Source of the DNA: Rhodothermales bacterium
GTDB taxonomy: Bacteria > Bacteroidota > Rhodothermia > Rhodothermales > JANQRZ01
DNA length: 64,000 nucleotides
Direction of reading: 5' to 3'
Assembly: GCA_028284265.1 (NCBI GenBank)
Contig: JANQRZ010000018.1
Coordinates: forward strand, 173,385-237,384
Shown one piece after another: positions 24,191 through 32,301 of the stretch (position 1 is its first letter; the number at the start of each line of letters is the position of its first letter). The notes beneath the pieces were generated by a model that was not told the DNA's origin, ran no database searches, and saw only the letters and a list, made by a program, of their open reading frames with translations. Made by a program: the position numbers and the translations under genes.

Positions 24191-25000
24191 ATGAAATCGT
24201 ACTCGGGCCAGACCGTTCTCATCACCGGCGCATCGAGCGGCATCGGCGAAGCAATGGCCCGGCAACTCGCCGATTCCGGTGCCCGCCTCCTCCTCACCTC
24301 CCGTTCCGACGACGCCCTCAACCGCCTCACCGATGAGTTCCGAGAACTCGGGACCGACGCCGAGGTATTCGCCCACGACCTCGGTGTGCCGGGCGCGGCG
24401 CAGGCACTCTACGACCGCATCACCGAGGCCGGGCACACCATCGACGTACTCATCAACAACGCAGGCTTCGGCAAACTCGGTGAGTTCGTGGAATATGAAG
24501 CTGAGGTCTACGATGAGATGGTGATGCTCAATGTCATGAACCTCGTTGCGCTCACCCGGCTGTACCTACCGGGGATGCTGCAACGAGAAACCGGCGGCGT
24601 TCTCAACGTGGCTTCGACGGCAGCCTTCCAGCCAGTCCCCCATTTCGCCGTCTACGCCGCCACGAAGGCGTTCATCAAGTCCTTCACGGAGGCACTCCAC
24701 GCCGAGATCGAGGGCAGCGGCGTGGCGGTGACCTGCCTCTGCCCCGGCCCCACTGAGACGCGGTTTTTCGAGCGAGCCGACATGCGTGGTGCGCCCGGCG
24801 GCCTCTTGGCAGAAACACCCGAAAAGGTAGCACACGATGGCCTCGACGCTCTGCTGAGGAACCAGCGGACCGAGGTCAGCGGCCTAGGCAATGTCGTCGG
24901 AGCATTTGCTACGCGGCTGGTGCCCACGAGGACGCTACTCGCGGTTCTCAAGCGCATGATGGGTAGCCCTAGTCTACGAAGAACCGCTCCACATCCTTGA
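24191..25000 (+). CDS. Short-chain dehydrogenase/reductase (SDR)
   Basis: 269 aa classical SDR. Cofactor motif TGASSGIG (12-19), NNAG (89-92) and catalytic Ser142, Tyr155, Lys159 (YAATK). The C-terminal CPGPTETRF and VAHDGLDAL resemble the DltE/YqjQ-like group of SDRs with unknown substrates. The Arg after the first strand (TSRSD) suggests NADP(H). The last 32 bases overlap the end of the convergent PHP gene. Confidence 0.9.
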   Translation: MKSYSGQTVLITGASSGIGEAMARQLADSGARLLLTSRSDDALNRLTDEFRELGTDAEVFAHDLGVPGAAQALYDRITEAGHTIDVLINNAGFGKLGEFVEYEAEVYDEMVMLNVMNLVALTRLYLPGMLQRETGGVLNVASTAAFQPVPHFAVYAATKAFIKSFTEALHAEIEGSGVAVTCLCPGPTETRFFERADMRGAPGGLLAETPEKVAHDGLDALLRNQRTEVSGLGNVVGAFATRLVPTRTLLAVLKRMMGSPSLRRTAPHP

Positions 25001-25592
25001 GGCGGTGGGCGTCGATACCCCGAACCAGAAAGCTCGGTCGGACAAGCGGTAGTGCGGCATCCGACACCAGCCGGTAGCGAGCATTCTGCTCGATGAGTAG
25101 CCCGGCGTCCTGCGCTGCTTCGAGGAGCGACTCGTACCGTGACCGCTCGGCATCGAGCCGGTGCCACTTCCGCAGCCGGAGACCGGGATGCACCCACACC
25201 GCCGGGATCGACAGCGCGCTTGCCCGCTCGAAAGCTGTCCGCAGCGACTCCTCCCACAGGTCAAGGTCATCGGGAAACCCGTGCTCGGCAATGCCGATGA
25301 CCTCGGCGAGCACGAGGTGCTCTTCGGCGATATCGAGGCTGCCGCCCGGTAGCACCTTCGCTTCAAAGCCAAGTGTAACGGGCACACCATGCCGCTCGCC
25401 TGCTGCGCGGACCTCCTCGGCGAAAGCTGCTACGTCGTAGCTCGGGGCACGGCGGATGTGCTCTAGGAAGACGACCCGGTCGAGGTCGTGCTCGGCGGCC
25501 CACTGCACGTAGTCGTCGGCGCTCGGCTCGCCATCGGTGTGGTGCGTGTGGCAGTGAAAGAGCACGCGGCCTCGGAAAAGCTCATGCTTCAT
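24969..25592 (-). CDS. PHP-domain phosphoesterase-like protein
   Basis: 207 aa from ATG 25592, which overlaps the TGA of the ATP-grasp gene (ATGA). The metal-binding start HCHTHHTDG (13-21) is the PHP signature; VFLEH, GFEAKV and VHPGLR supply further likely ligands along the barrel. PHP proteins hydrolyse phosphoesters (histidinol phosphate, nucleoside phosphates, polymerase proofreading); this compact version fits a small-molecule phosphatase. It is the last gene of a four-gene operon, with substrate possibly the product of the preceding ATP-grasp or PIG-L enzymes. Confidence 0.82.
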   Translation of the reverse strand: MKHELFRGRVLFHCHTHHTDGEPSADDYVQWAAEHDLDRVVFLEHIRRAPSYDVAAFAEEVRAAGERHGVPVTLGFEAKVLPGGSLDIAEEHLVLAEVIGIAEHGFPDDLDLWEESLRTAFERASALSIPAVWVHPGLRLRKWHRLDAERSRYESLLEAAQDAGLLIEQNARYRLVSDAALPLVRPSFLVRGIDAHRLKDVERFFVD

Positions 25593-26647
25593 ATCTCGAT
25601 CACCTCGCCGTCTACGATCCCAAGCCCTCCCCAGTAGCGACGGAACGTCGCCGGACGCAGCGTGGGCCGCGCATCGGGCGATGCGCCGAGACATTCCTGC
25701 ACGCCGAGCCAGACGGCGTTTAAGCCACCGAACACGCTCGCCGCCATCGTCCCCTGCACACGCGGATTGCACTCCAGCACACGCGGCACGCCCTCGGCAT
25801 CCTCCTTAAACTGGAAACCGAACGCATAGCGCAGTCCGAGATGACGCGCCGCCTTCAGCGTCGGCTCAATGAGATCGGCGCGGTCGGGCAGGAGCGTCGT
25901 CTCGAACGAGATACCGCTGCGGATCGCATCGCGGCAGCGCGGCATGGCAACATCGAGGCGTTCACCGATGAAGGCATCGACCGAATACTCTGGACCGGGC
26001 AGATACTCCGTCACGAGGAGATCGGGCCATGCGTCGCCGCGCCGAAGAAGAGCCAGGAGGTCGTCGAGCGAAACCTCAATCCCACTTGGCTTCTCAGCGA
26101 GGAAGCGGTGGGCGTCCCACGCGGCCTCGCGCAGAATCCGCAGCCCCCGCATCCCGTTCGAGACGGGCGGCTTCACGACGACCGGCACGTCGGGATACCC
26201 AAGCGCCTCGGCGGCTTCGATGAGGTCAGCTTCGGTTTGAGCCAGTCGCCACGCCGGAGCCGGTAGACCGAGTGCATCGAAGATGCGTAGCACTGTCGCC
26301 TTGTCGTTGGCGGCCTCGACCGCCGCCGCATCGCTCACCATCACCCGCGTGTCGTCGAGCGCATTCCGATGCTTCGAGAGCACGGCGATCTCCCGCGTCG
26401 TCTGCGGGATCACGAGGTCGATCCGCTCATCGCGGCAGATCTGCTGAAGCCTGTCGAGGTAGCCTGCATCTTCAGGCGATGGGACGCGGTGAAAGGCGTC
26501 GGTGAGATACCGCCCGACGGCTCGCTCGTTCAGATCGACGCCAATAGTAAAAACGGTGGGATCGCCTGCCCGCAGCGCGTAGAGCGTCCCGCGGATGCCG
26601 GGCGCACCTGCTCCCGTGACAAGGATGCGACGCGACTTCCTCACCAC
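25589..26647 (-). CDS. ATP-grasp ligase (carbamoyl-phosphate synthase large-chain-like)
   Basis: 352 aa with a GTG start at 26647 (a second GTG at 26644); an in-frame TAA lies directly upstream, so no earlier start is possible. A pre-ATP-grasp Rossmann-like region (1-105; VTGAGAPGIRG) is followed by the ATP-grasp fold (about 110-305) with VVVKPPVSNGMRG, VTEYLPGPEYSVD and the Mg-binding ECNPRVQG near 291-298. The family joins a carboxylate to an amine or thiol through an acyl phosphate. The substrate is unknown; neighbours suggest a deacetylated amino sugar or related amine as acceptor. It starts inside the end of the PIG-L gene. Confidence 0.88.
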   Translation of the reverse strand: MVRKSRRILVTGAGAPGIRGTLYALRAGDPTVFTIGVDLNERAVGRYLTDAFHRVPSPEDAGYLDRLQQICRDERIDLVIPQTTREIAVLSKHRNALDDTRVMVSDAAAVEAANDKATVLRIFDALGLPAPAWRLAQTEADLIEAAEALGYPDVPVVVKPPVSNGMRGLRILREAAWDAHRFLAEKPSGIEVSLDDLLALLRRGDAWPDLLVTEYLPGPEYSVDAFIGERLDVAMPRCRDAIRSGISFETTLLPDRADLIEPTLKAARHLGLRYAFGFQFKEDAEGVPRVLECNPRVQGTMAASVFGGLNAVWLGVQECLGASPDARPTLRPATFRRYWGGLGIVDGEVIEI

Positions 26648-27276
26648 TTAACCCGGACAACCTCGAACGCCTCGGCGATATCGACCTTGACCTGGGTGCC
26701 GCGCACACGGGCGAGGCCCTCGATGAAGTCCCTCGAGAAGTACCGGCGCTGCAACTCGAACTGCGAGCGGTAGGCTTGCAGCGCCGTCCACTTCGCTTCG
26801 AGGTGGCGCGGCTCCAGTGTCACAAACGCCTGCGCATCGAACGTGATGTGGTTCCACGGCAACTCATAGCCGAGCACTGTTACATCCTTGAACGCGCGCA
26901 GCCCTTCGACATGGACCACCTGATGGTCCTGATGCAGGTCGTGCCCCGAGGGAAGCAGGACAAGGTCTGGCTGCACCCGTCGCCGCACGGCGACCATCTC
27001 TTCGAGCACCTCCTGCCGGGAATACGAGAGGCGGCGCACCTGATAGTCGTAGACGTAGCAATGGGCCTCGGGAATGCCGAGCGTCTCAGCGGCTTCGGCG
27101 AACTCGCGGCGGAGCGTGTCCGGCGGCTCATCCTCGGGGAGCGAGTCGCTGGCCGTGGAAAAGACCATCACATGGACCTCGGTCCCGGCTTCCAACAGAC
27201 GGGCGAGGGTGCCCCCGCAGCCTAGCTCGGCATCGTCGGTATGCGGGGCGAGGACGAGTGCGCGGCGATAGTCCAT
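26641..27276 (-). CDS. PIG-L/LmbE-family deacetylase
   Basis: 211 aa. The zinc motif APHTDDAELGCGG (10-22) and second motif GHDLHQDH (111-118) are complete. PIG-L enzymes remove N-acetyl groups from GlcNAc conjugates (GPI, mycothiol, bacillithiol, lincosamide and surface-glycan pathways). It starts 4 bases after the acylphosphatase stop and overlaps the ATP-grasp start by 7 bases. No BshA or BshC homologue is in the window, so a bacillithiol role is not shown. Confidence 0.9.
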   Translation of the reverse strand: MDYRRALVLAPHTDDAELGCGGTLARLLEAGTEVHVMVFSTASDSLPEDEPPDTLRREFAEAAETLGIPEAHCYVYDYQVRRLSYSRQEVLEEMVAVRRRVQPDLVLLPSGHDLHQDHQVVHVEGLRAFKDVTVLGYELPWNHITFDAQAFVTLEPRHLEAKWTALQAYRSQFELQRRYFSRDFIEGLARVRGTQVKVDIAEAFEVVRVKW

Positions 27277-27279
27277 GCG

Positions 27280-27600
27280 CTAGTAATACTCGATGGAAAA
27301 CCCGTCGAACCGACCGCGTGGCGCCTCCCAGACTTCGTCCACTTCATCAACCTCGGCTAGCTCCGGCCCTTCATGCAAGGCCTCCAGCAACTCGTCGAGC
27401 GCCTCGCGCCCGCCCTCCGCCACAACTGTCACGACGCCGTCCGGGTCGTTCCGCACAATCCCCTTGAGGTTGAGCCTGCGGGCCTCCCCGCGCACGAAGT
27501 ACCGGAAGCCCACCCCTTGCACGAGACCGTGGACTTCGGCGACGAGACGTTCTTCGCCTTCGGTGAGATGAGGAAGTGTTGCGGGATCAGAGTCAGCCAT
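27280..27600 (-). CDS. acyP: Acylphosphatase
   Basis: 106 aa from ATG 27600. The active-site motif HGLVQGVGFRYF carries the phosphate-binding loop and catalytic Arg33; Asn51 in RNDPDG is the second catalytic residue. It hydrolyses acyl phosphates. It is first in the operon with the PIG-L, ATP-grasp and PHP genes. An acyl-phosphate hydrolase beside an ATP-grasp enzyme, which forms acyl phosphates, may be chance or a clean-up function. Confidence 0.92.
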   Translation of the reverse strand: MADSDPATLPHLTEGEERLVAEVHGLVQGVGFRYFVRGEARRLNLKGIVRNDPDGVVTVVAEGGREALDELLEALHEGPELAEVDEVDEVWEAPRGRFDGFSIEYY

Positions 27601-27650
27601 AGCCGTCGCAGGAAACGTCAAACAGAGTAGAGAATCTTGGAGACATAAAC

Positions 27651-27682
27651 AAGGGCCTCGGCAGGATATTGCCGAGGCCCTT
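27651..27682 (-). terminator. Intrinsic terminator after phhA
   Basis: A perfect 13-bp stem AAGGGCCTCGGCA/TGCCGAGGCCCTT with a 6-base loop; on the minus strand it is followed by GTTTATG. It lies 50 bases after the phhA stop and separates phhA from the acyP operon. Confidence 0.8.
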
Positions 27683-27732
27683 GCAGAAAATAGTCGAGTC
27701 GCTTGGAAATGCCCCGTCTGGAGCACTGCCTG

Positions 27733-28581
27733 CTAGAGCAGCTTCCGGCTCTTAGCCCAGCCCTCGAACTCTTCGACGAGTTGCTCGAAGCTCTCCAGCA
27801 CGAACATGATCGGCTGGAGGTGCCACACGTCATAGTCTTGGTTGATGACGCCTTCGGGCGAGAATGGACGATGCTCGACCTCATCCGAGAGCGCGCTGAG
27901 GACTTCGCCCTTTGAGGACATGATGCCCGCTCCGAAGATGCGATAGCCCGCCGGGTCTTGAACCAGCCCGAACTCGACGGTGAACCAGTGGAAGCGCTCC
28001 AGACTCTGACGGTCTACGCCTTTCGCATCGAGCGCCGCCTTGCCGAAGAGCTGATAGAAGTCAGCGAAGGCAGGCTGGGTAAGCGTCGGCATGTGCCCGA
28101 AAATGTCGTGGAACATGTCAGGGGCGGGCGTATAGTCAAGCTCCTCCTTGCCGCGGATGTAATCGGTCGAGGGAAACTTCCGCTCAGCGAGCAGGCGGAA
28201 GAAGTCGCGCTCATGGAGGAGACCGGGAATGCGGGCGACTTGCCAGTTGGTCGTGCGTTCGAGGACCCGACTGAGATCACGCAACGCCGGAATGCCGTTG
28301 TTCGAGAGGCCCAGCTTCTTGACGCCTTCGAGGTAGGTCTCGCTGGCTCGGCCCGGTAGCAACTCCATCTGCCGGTTGAAGAGGAAATTCCACGTTTCGT
28401 GGTCGCCTTGCGGATAGGTTGGCGGTGCGATCTCGTCGCCAATCGGCGGGTCGCCGTTGAGGTCGTGCGGGATGCAACGCGGGTCGAGGTCAGCTACGCC
28501 CTCTTTCTCGTAGGCCGAGGTAAACTCGGCTTCGTCGTCGGTGGGATTCGCGGCCGTAGCCGGGGCTTTTGCGTCGATCAT
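27733..28581 (-). CDS. phhA: Phenylalanine 4-monooxygenase (pterin-dependent aromatic amino acid hydroxylase)
   Basis: 282 aa, the bacterial monomeric size. The iron triad is visible: His158 and His163 in PDMFHDIFGHMP, Glu203 in FTVEFGL. The substrate-region segment IPGLLHERDFF is also typical. It converts phenylalanine to tyrosine using tetrahydropterin and O2. The pterin-recycling PhhB is not adjacent. A perfect 12-bp palindrome GGAAGCGCTTCC (28603-28614) lies 21 bases upstream of the ATG and could be an operator. Confidence 0.93.
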   Translation of the reverse strand: MIDAKAPATAANPTDDEAEFTSAYEKEGVADLDPRCIPHDLNGDPPIGDEIAPPTYPQGDHETWNFLFNRQMELLPGRASETYLEGVKKLGLSNNGIPALRDLSRVLERTTNWQVARIPGLLHERDFFRLLAERKFPSTDYIRGKEELDYTPAPDMFHDIFGHMPTLTQPAFADFYQLFGKAALDAKGVDRQSLERFHWFTVEFGLVQDPAGYRIFGAGIMSSKGEVLSALSDEVEHRPFSPEGVINQDYDVWHLQPIMFVLESFEQLVEEFEGWAKSRKLL

Positions 28582-28653
28582 ACTGGGGAGTCGATAGATT
28601 CAGGAAGCGCTTCCAGACGGTGGCCCTCTATACCCCTCAACCGCCCGATGGGT

Positions 28654-28875
28654 TCACGGTCCCGGTGGCTCAGTGCGGCTTTCGCCGGAATCTCGTCGAA
28701 CATAGCCTACGATCACAACAGTCGCCCCGATGAGAGCACCGACTGCGACCGTCACCCACCAACTCGTCGCCTCCAGCCCGAACAGACGCGGGGCCAACAC
28801 GACCAAGATCACGATTGCCACCAGCGCGAGACCGAGTGCCATGAGTCGGAAAACACTAGATAAACCGTGTCCCAT
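28654..28875 (-). CDS. Small two-helix membrane protein A
   Basis: 73 aa from ATG 28875. Two hydrophobic segments (about 10-31 and 38-59) and a charged C-terminus (RRDSGESRTEPPGP). It follows, by 11 bases, another 73-aa protein with the same two-helix layout. Family unknown. It may be a tandem pair of subunits. Confidence 0.6.
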   Translation of the reverse strand: MGHGLSSVFRLMALGLALVAIVILVVLAPRLFGLEATSWWVTVAVGALIGATVVIVGYVRRDSGESRTEPPGP

Positions 28876-28886
28876 CGTTGCGTGCG

Positions 28887-29108
28887 TCAGGGTTTGACCG
28901 TGTCCTGCTGCGTCACGAGGAGCGCGAGACGAAGCACGATGTAGAGCGCGAGCACGGCGATGATGACAAACACGGCTCGCTCGATCCCAGTCGAGGTCCA
29001 CTCACCATAGCGCAGATAATCCGCTACCGTCCAGCCGACGAGATTAGCGGCAGCAACGAGCATTCCGAAAAGAAGGAGGAGCCTGCGCGGCGCGCGGAGA
29101 TCAGGCAT
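28887..29108 (-). CDS. Small two-helix membrane protein B
   Basis: 73 aa. Basic N-terminus, hydrophobic segments at about 9-29 and 42-65, short polar tail. Same length and topology as the downstream neighbour, but little evident sequence identity. No family recognised. Confidence 0.6.
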   Translation of the reverse strand: MPDLRAPRRLLLLFGMLVAAANLVGWTVADYLRYGEWTSTGIERAVFVIIAVLALYIVLRLALLVTQQDTVKP

Positions 29109-29163
29109 GGAGACAGAGCAAAGAGCGTTTTGTGTGGGACGAGCCGCCTCTCTGCGAGGTTTC

Positions 29164-29739
29164 TCACGCTGCCTGCTTCCACTTGATATTGCAGCCCAGC
29201 GACGGCCATTGTTCGCCCGTCACGGTGCCCGTCGCTAGCAACTCATCGAGGGCATCACGCAAGTCGCTCGTCGTAGCGGGCTGGTTGGGCCGTCCATCGT
29301 CGAGGCGGCCCCGGTAGGCGAGTTTCCGGTCGCCGTCGTATACGAAAAAGTCGGGCGTGCAAACGGCATCGTAGGTGCGGGCGACGGCTTGGCTCTCATC
29401 GTGGAGATACGGGAACGGATAGCCCTTCGCCTCGGCCCGCGCTGCCATCGCCTCAAACGAGTCTTCGGGGTAGGCTTCGGCATCGTTGGAGCAGATACCC
29501 ACGACTTGCACCCCACGCGGCGCATAATCATTCGCCAACGCGATCAGCCGGTTTTCGACTGCATGGACGAAGGGGCAGTGGTTGCAGATAAACGCGACGA
29601 CGAGCACCTCTGCCTCGGCATAGTCGTCGAGGCTGCGGGTGATGCGCTGGCGTTCATCAACGCTCGGGTTGGCAATCGGTAAATCAAAAACTGGAGCAGC
29701 GGCCCCGAGCGGGACCATGTCGGAATAGGTGCGTGCCAT
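29164..29739 (-). CDS. Thioredoxin-fold peroxiredoxin-like protein
   Basis: 191 aa from ATG 29739. AhpC/TSA-like thioredoxin fold (about 8-180): FDLPIANP, then VVAFICNHCPFV with Cys52 and Cys55 (NHCPFV subgroup), cis-Pro region VCTPDFFVYD and YRGRLDDGRP. The NHCPFV group is widespread and annotated as thioredoxin-family protein; its physiological substrate is undefined. The lack of a signal peptide places it in the cytoplasm. It follows the PhoU-like gene by 10 bases. Confidence 0.88.
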   Translation of the reverse strand: MARTYSDMVPLGAAAPVFDLPIANPSVDERQRITRSLDDYAEAEVLVVAFICNHCPFVHAVENRLIALANDYAPRGVQVVGICSNDAEAYPEDSFEAMAARAEAKGYPFPYLHDESQAVARTYDAVCTPDFFVYDGDRKLAYRGRLDDGRPNQPATTSDLRDALDELLATGTVTGEQWPSLGCNIKWKQAA

Positions 29740-29749
29740 ATCGGTGTGG

Positions 29750-30397
29750 CTAGGCCGGGCGGCGGATCTGGTCGAACGGGACGAGGGTGGACGAGACAAT
29801 GTTGGAGAGGTGCGATGAGATCCGAGCCATCATCCGAACGGAGATCGCAAAGACGACGGCCTCGTTGGACGACACATCGTTGGCGTGGGCGAGGGTTTCG
29901 AGATAGACCGCCACCATCTTCTTGATCTCCTGATGCTCTTCGGTCACACTCCGAGCGGCACGGGCATCGCCCTGAACAAACCCCTTTCGGGTCGCATCGA
30001 CGAGGCGGAGCAGTCGGTCGCGAAGGCCGCGTAGCGGTTCAACGTGAGGACTGAGGCGCGGCGAATCGGCGAGTGTCGCAGCCGCGGAGAGCGACTTGGC
30101 GAGATCGCCGACGCGCTCGGCCTCCTGCACCGCCGAGATGAGGATGAGCGACAGGATGCGCTCGCGCTCGGGGTCGATGGCGAGGTGCTCAATCACAAGG
30201 CGGCGAACTTCCTGCTCGCCCTCGTTGACCTCCTTGTCCCGCTCCGAGAGGTCTATCTCTAACGGCTCATTGTCCAACAAGCACGCGAGCGCCGCCTCCA
30301 GCATCTCGCCCGACACGCGGAGCATGGTATCGACCGCCCCCATAGCGTCGGTGATGAGGGCGGGGCGGCTGCCCGTAAAAAAATCAAATAGACTCAT
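29750..30397 (-). CDS. PhoU-domain protein
   Basis: 215 aa from ATG 30397 (GAGG four bases upstream); ATG 30424 would add 9 residues. All-helical, with two PhoU repeats (about 15-100 and 110-200) containing E..EVRRLVIEHLA and AERVGDLAKSLSAAA, the second holding the ExxR/DxxxD-type metal-cluster residues. It resembles PhoU-like proteins tied to Na/Pi cotransporters or to Pst, but neither transporter is in the window. A 7-bp hairpin GAGACCA/TGGTCTC (30417-30436) lies just upstream, between nagZ and this gene. Confidence 0.83.
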   Translation of the reverse strand: MSLFDFFTGSRPALITDAMGAVDTMLRVSGEMLEAALACLLDNEPLEIDLSERDKEVNEGEQEVRRLVIEHLAIDPERERILSLILISAVQEAERVGDLAKSLSAAATLADSPRLSPHVEPLRGLRDRLLRLVDATRKGFVQGDARAARSVTEEHQEIKKMVAVYLETLAHANDVSSNEAVVFAISVRMMARISSHLSNIVSSTLVPFDQIRRPA

Positions 30398-30464
30398 AAC
30401 ACCTCGATGTATCGAAGAGACCATAGTAGTGGTCTCAGCGCCTTCTTTGTTCCGCAGCAAGCTA

Positions 30465-32033
30465 CTATGTCTCGGAATACACTACGCCTGCAAGCGCGTC
30501 CGCCAGCGCATGCTGCGCCGACGGTGCGTCGCTGTAGGTGTACAAGCGGGCTGCAGCACCGGGAAGCGAGTCTAGCACGCGCGGGCTGCCGAGCACAGCC
30601 ACGACTGTGGGTCGCGCCCGCATGATACCCTCAACGAAATGTTGTTGCTCGGGGCGAAGTCCGAAAGCGTGCCACGCCGCCGGTTTGGCGACGAGCGCGA
30701 GGAGTACCTGCTCTGCCGCGCCTGCCTCCTCGGCGAGCGCGGCTAACTCATCGGCTTCCACCTGTGGGCCGACCTCTCGATACTCCACGCCGGGTAGCGC
30801 CTCGCGTAGCGCGGCACCGAGGGGCTGCTCCGGCGGGTCGAGGTGCGAGGCGTGGGGCTTGACGAGCACGGCGAGCAGGCCCTCTCCCGTCTCCCACGCC
30901 ACCGCTTTGCCTTCGGCGGTAACAGCGTGCCGGGCGATGTGCATCGCCAGCCCGCGATGCCGCTCGGCCCCGACCTCATCAGCCCCAGCGGCCTTGCTGG
31001 GATCGGTGAACACCCCATCGCCGAAGCGATCCGTCAGCCGGTCGCGGAGTCGGTCGGTGCGAGCAAGGGCTTCGTCGAGTCGGTCTTCACGAAGCGCGCC
31101 AGCTTCGACGGCGGCTGCGATGCCTTCGATCATTGCCTCCGGGTCGCGGGCGTCAAGGAGCAGGTCGACTCCGGCACGAAGCTGCTCTACGGCAAGGTCA
31201 GCTTCGGTCTGACTTTCCGACTGGATGCCGCCCATGTGCAGGCTGTCCGAGATCACGACACCGTCGAATCCCAACTCGTCGCGGAGCAATCTCTTCAGGA
31301 TCGGTGCGGAGAGCGTCGCAGGGCGTCCGCTCGGATCGAGGGCCGGGTAGGCAACGTGGGCCGTCATCACGAGTTCGCAGCCTGCATCGAGCGCAGCCCG
31401 GAATGGCACGAGGTCGGTCGCTTCGAGGACGGCGCGTGCGTCGGTGACACTCGGAAGCACGGCGTGCGAATCCTCGGCGGTGTTGCCATGACCGGGAAAA
31501 TGTTTGGCTGTCGAGAGCAGGCCTTCGGCGCGGCACCCCCGCACGTAGGCCGCCGCGAGCGCAGCGGCGCGCCCCGGTTCTTCGCTGAAAGCGCGGATCG
31601 AGATCACCGGATTGTCCGGGTTGCGATTGACGTCAGCGACCGGGGCGAAGGTGACGTGGACGCCGCAGGCGAGTGCCTCCCGCGCCGATACCCGTGCAAA
31701 CTGCTCCGTCATCTCCTCTGCCTCGTCGAGTGCCGAAAAGGCGCGGGCGTGCGGAAATGTCGTCGCCCCGGCGACCTGCTGGCCGAGGCCACGCTCCATG
31801 TCGGTCATCACGAGGAGCGGCTGCAAGGCGGCGCGTTGCAGGTCAAGGAGCGTATCGCGTGTCTCGGGCCACGACCCGTTGAACAGGATCACACCGCCGA
31901 GTGGATAGCGACCGAGCAGGGCTTTGACCCCGAGGGCGTCCTCTTCGGCGCGGCGCGGCGGCTTCATGTTGGAGCCGAGGCGGACGACGAGCAGCCCGGC
32001 AGCTTTGTGGCGAAGGCGTTCGGTGGTAGTCAC
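30465..32033 (-). CDS. nagZ: Glycoside hydrolase family 3 beta-N-acetylhexosaminidase (NagZ-like)
   Basis: 522 aa with a GTG start at 32033. The N-terminal TIM barrel (1-345) has MTDMERG, FAPVADVNRNP, KHFPGHGNTAEDSH (177-190, the NagZ His/Asp acid-base loop) and nucleophile Asp263 in VVISDSLHMGGI. A C-terminal alpha/beta domain (about 385-522) is present, making it longer than E. coli NagZ (about 340 aa) and closer to the two-domain Bacillus type. It would remove GlcNAc from muropeptides in cell-wall recycling. No signal peptide is seen. Confidence 0.88.
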   Translation of the reverse strand: MTTTERLRHKAAGLLVVRLGSNMKPPRRAEEDALGVKALLGRYPLGGVILFNGSWPETRDTLLDLQRAALQPLLVMTDMERGLGQQVAGATTFPHARAFSALDEAEEMTEQFARVSAREALACGVHVTFAPVADVNRNPDNPVISIRAFSEEPGRAAALAAAYVRGCRAEGLLSTAKHFPGHGNTAEDSHAVLPSVTDARAVLEATDLVPFRAALDAGCELVMTAHVAYPALDPSGRPATLSAPILKRLLRDELGFDGVVISDSLHMGGIQSESQTEADLAVEQLRAGVDLLLDARDPEAMIEGIAAAVEAGALREDRLDEALARTDRLRDRLTDRFGDGVFTDPSKAAGADEVGAERHRGLAMHIARHAVTAEGKAVAWETGEGLLAVLVKPHASHLDPPEQPLGAALREALPGVEYREVGPQVEADELAALAEEAGAAEQVLLALVAKPAAWHAFGLRPEQQHFVEGIMRARPTVVAVLGSPRVLDSLPGAAARLYTYSDAPSAQHALADALAGVVYSET

Positions 32034-32169
32034 AGACAGATAGAGCTAAAAGGACTGCAAGGTACCGAGCCGCGGTGCGGCAGGCACACAGATTTTTCTG
32101 ATCGCCTGTTACGAAACCTGGAGCTTTTCGCGTCTCTCTGTATGACCCCTTCCGTGATTCACTGCTGCC

Positions 32170-32301
32170 ATGCATACGCTCCACCCGCTGCCGCCTCGCC
32201 GCCACCGCATTCTGCCTTGGGTGCTGTTCGCCCTGCTCTGGTGCTTGGCAACCGGTTTTCTCGTCGCAGGCTCCCACATCGCCGAGGCGCTCGCGGGCTA
32301 G
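32170..32301 (+). CDS. Possible 43-aa single-pass membrane peptide
   Basis: ATG 32170 to TAG 32301. A basic Pro-rich start (HPLPPRRHR), then one hydrophobic helix (about 15-34) and a short tail. It lies in the nagZ-nadD divergent side and its stop overlaps the nadD stop in the palindrome GCTAGC. Upstream TGTATGA could be a -10. It is supported only by the membrane-like composition and position. Confidence 0.35.
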   Translation: MHTLHPLPPRRHRILPWVLFALLWCLATGFLVAGSHIAEALAG

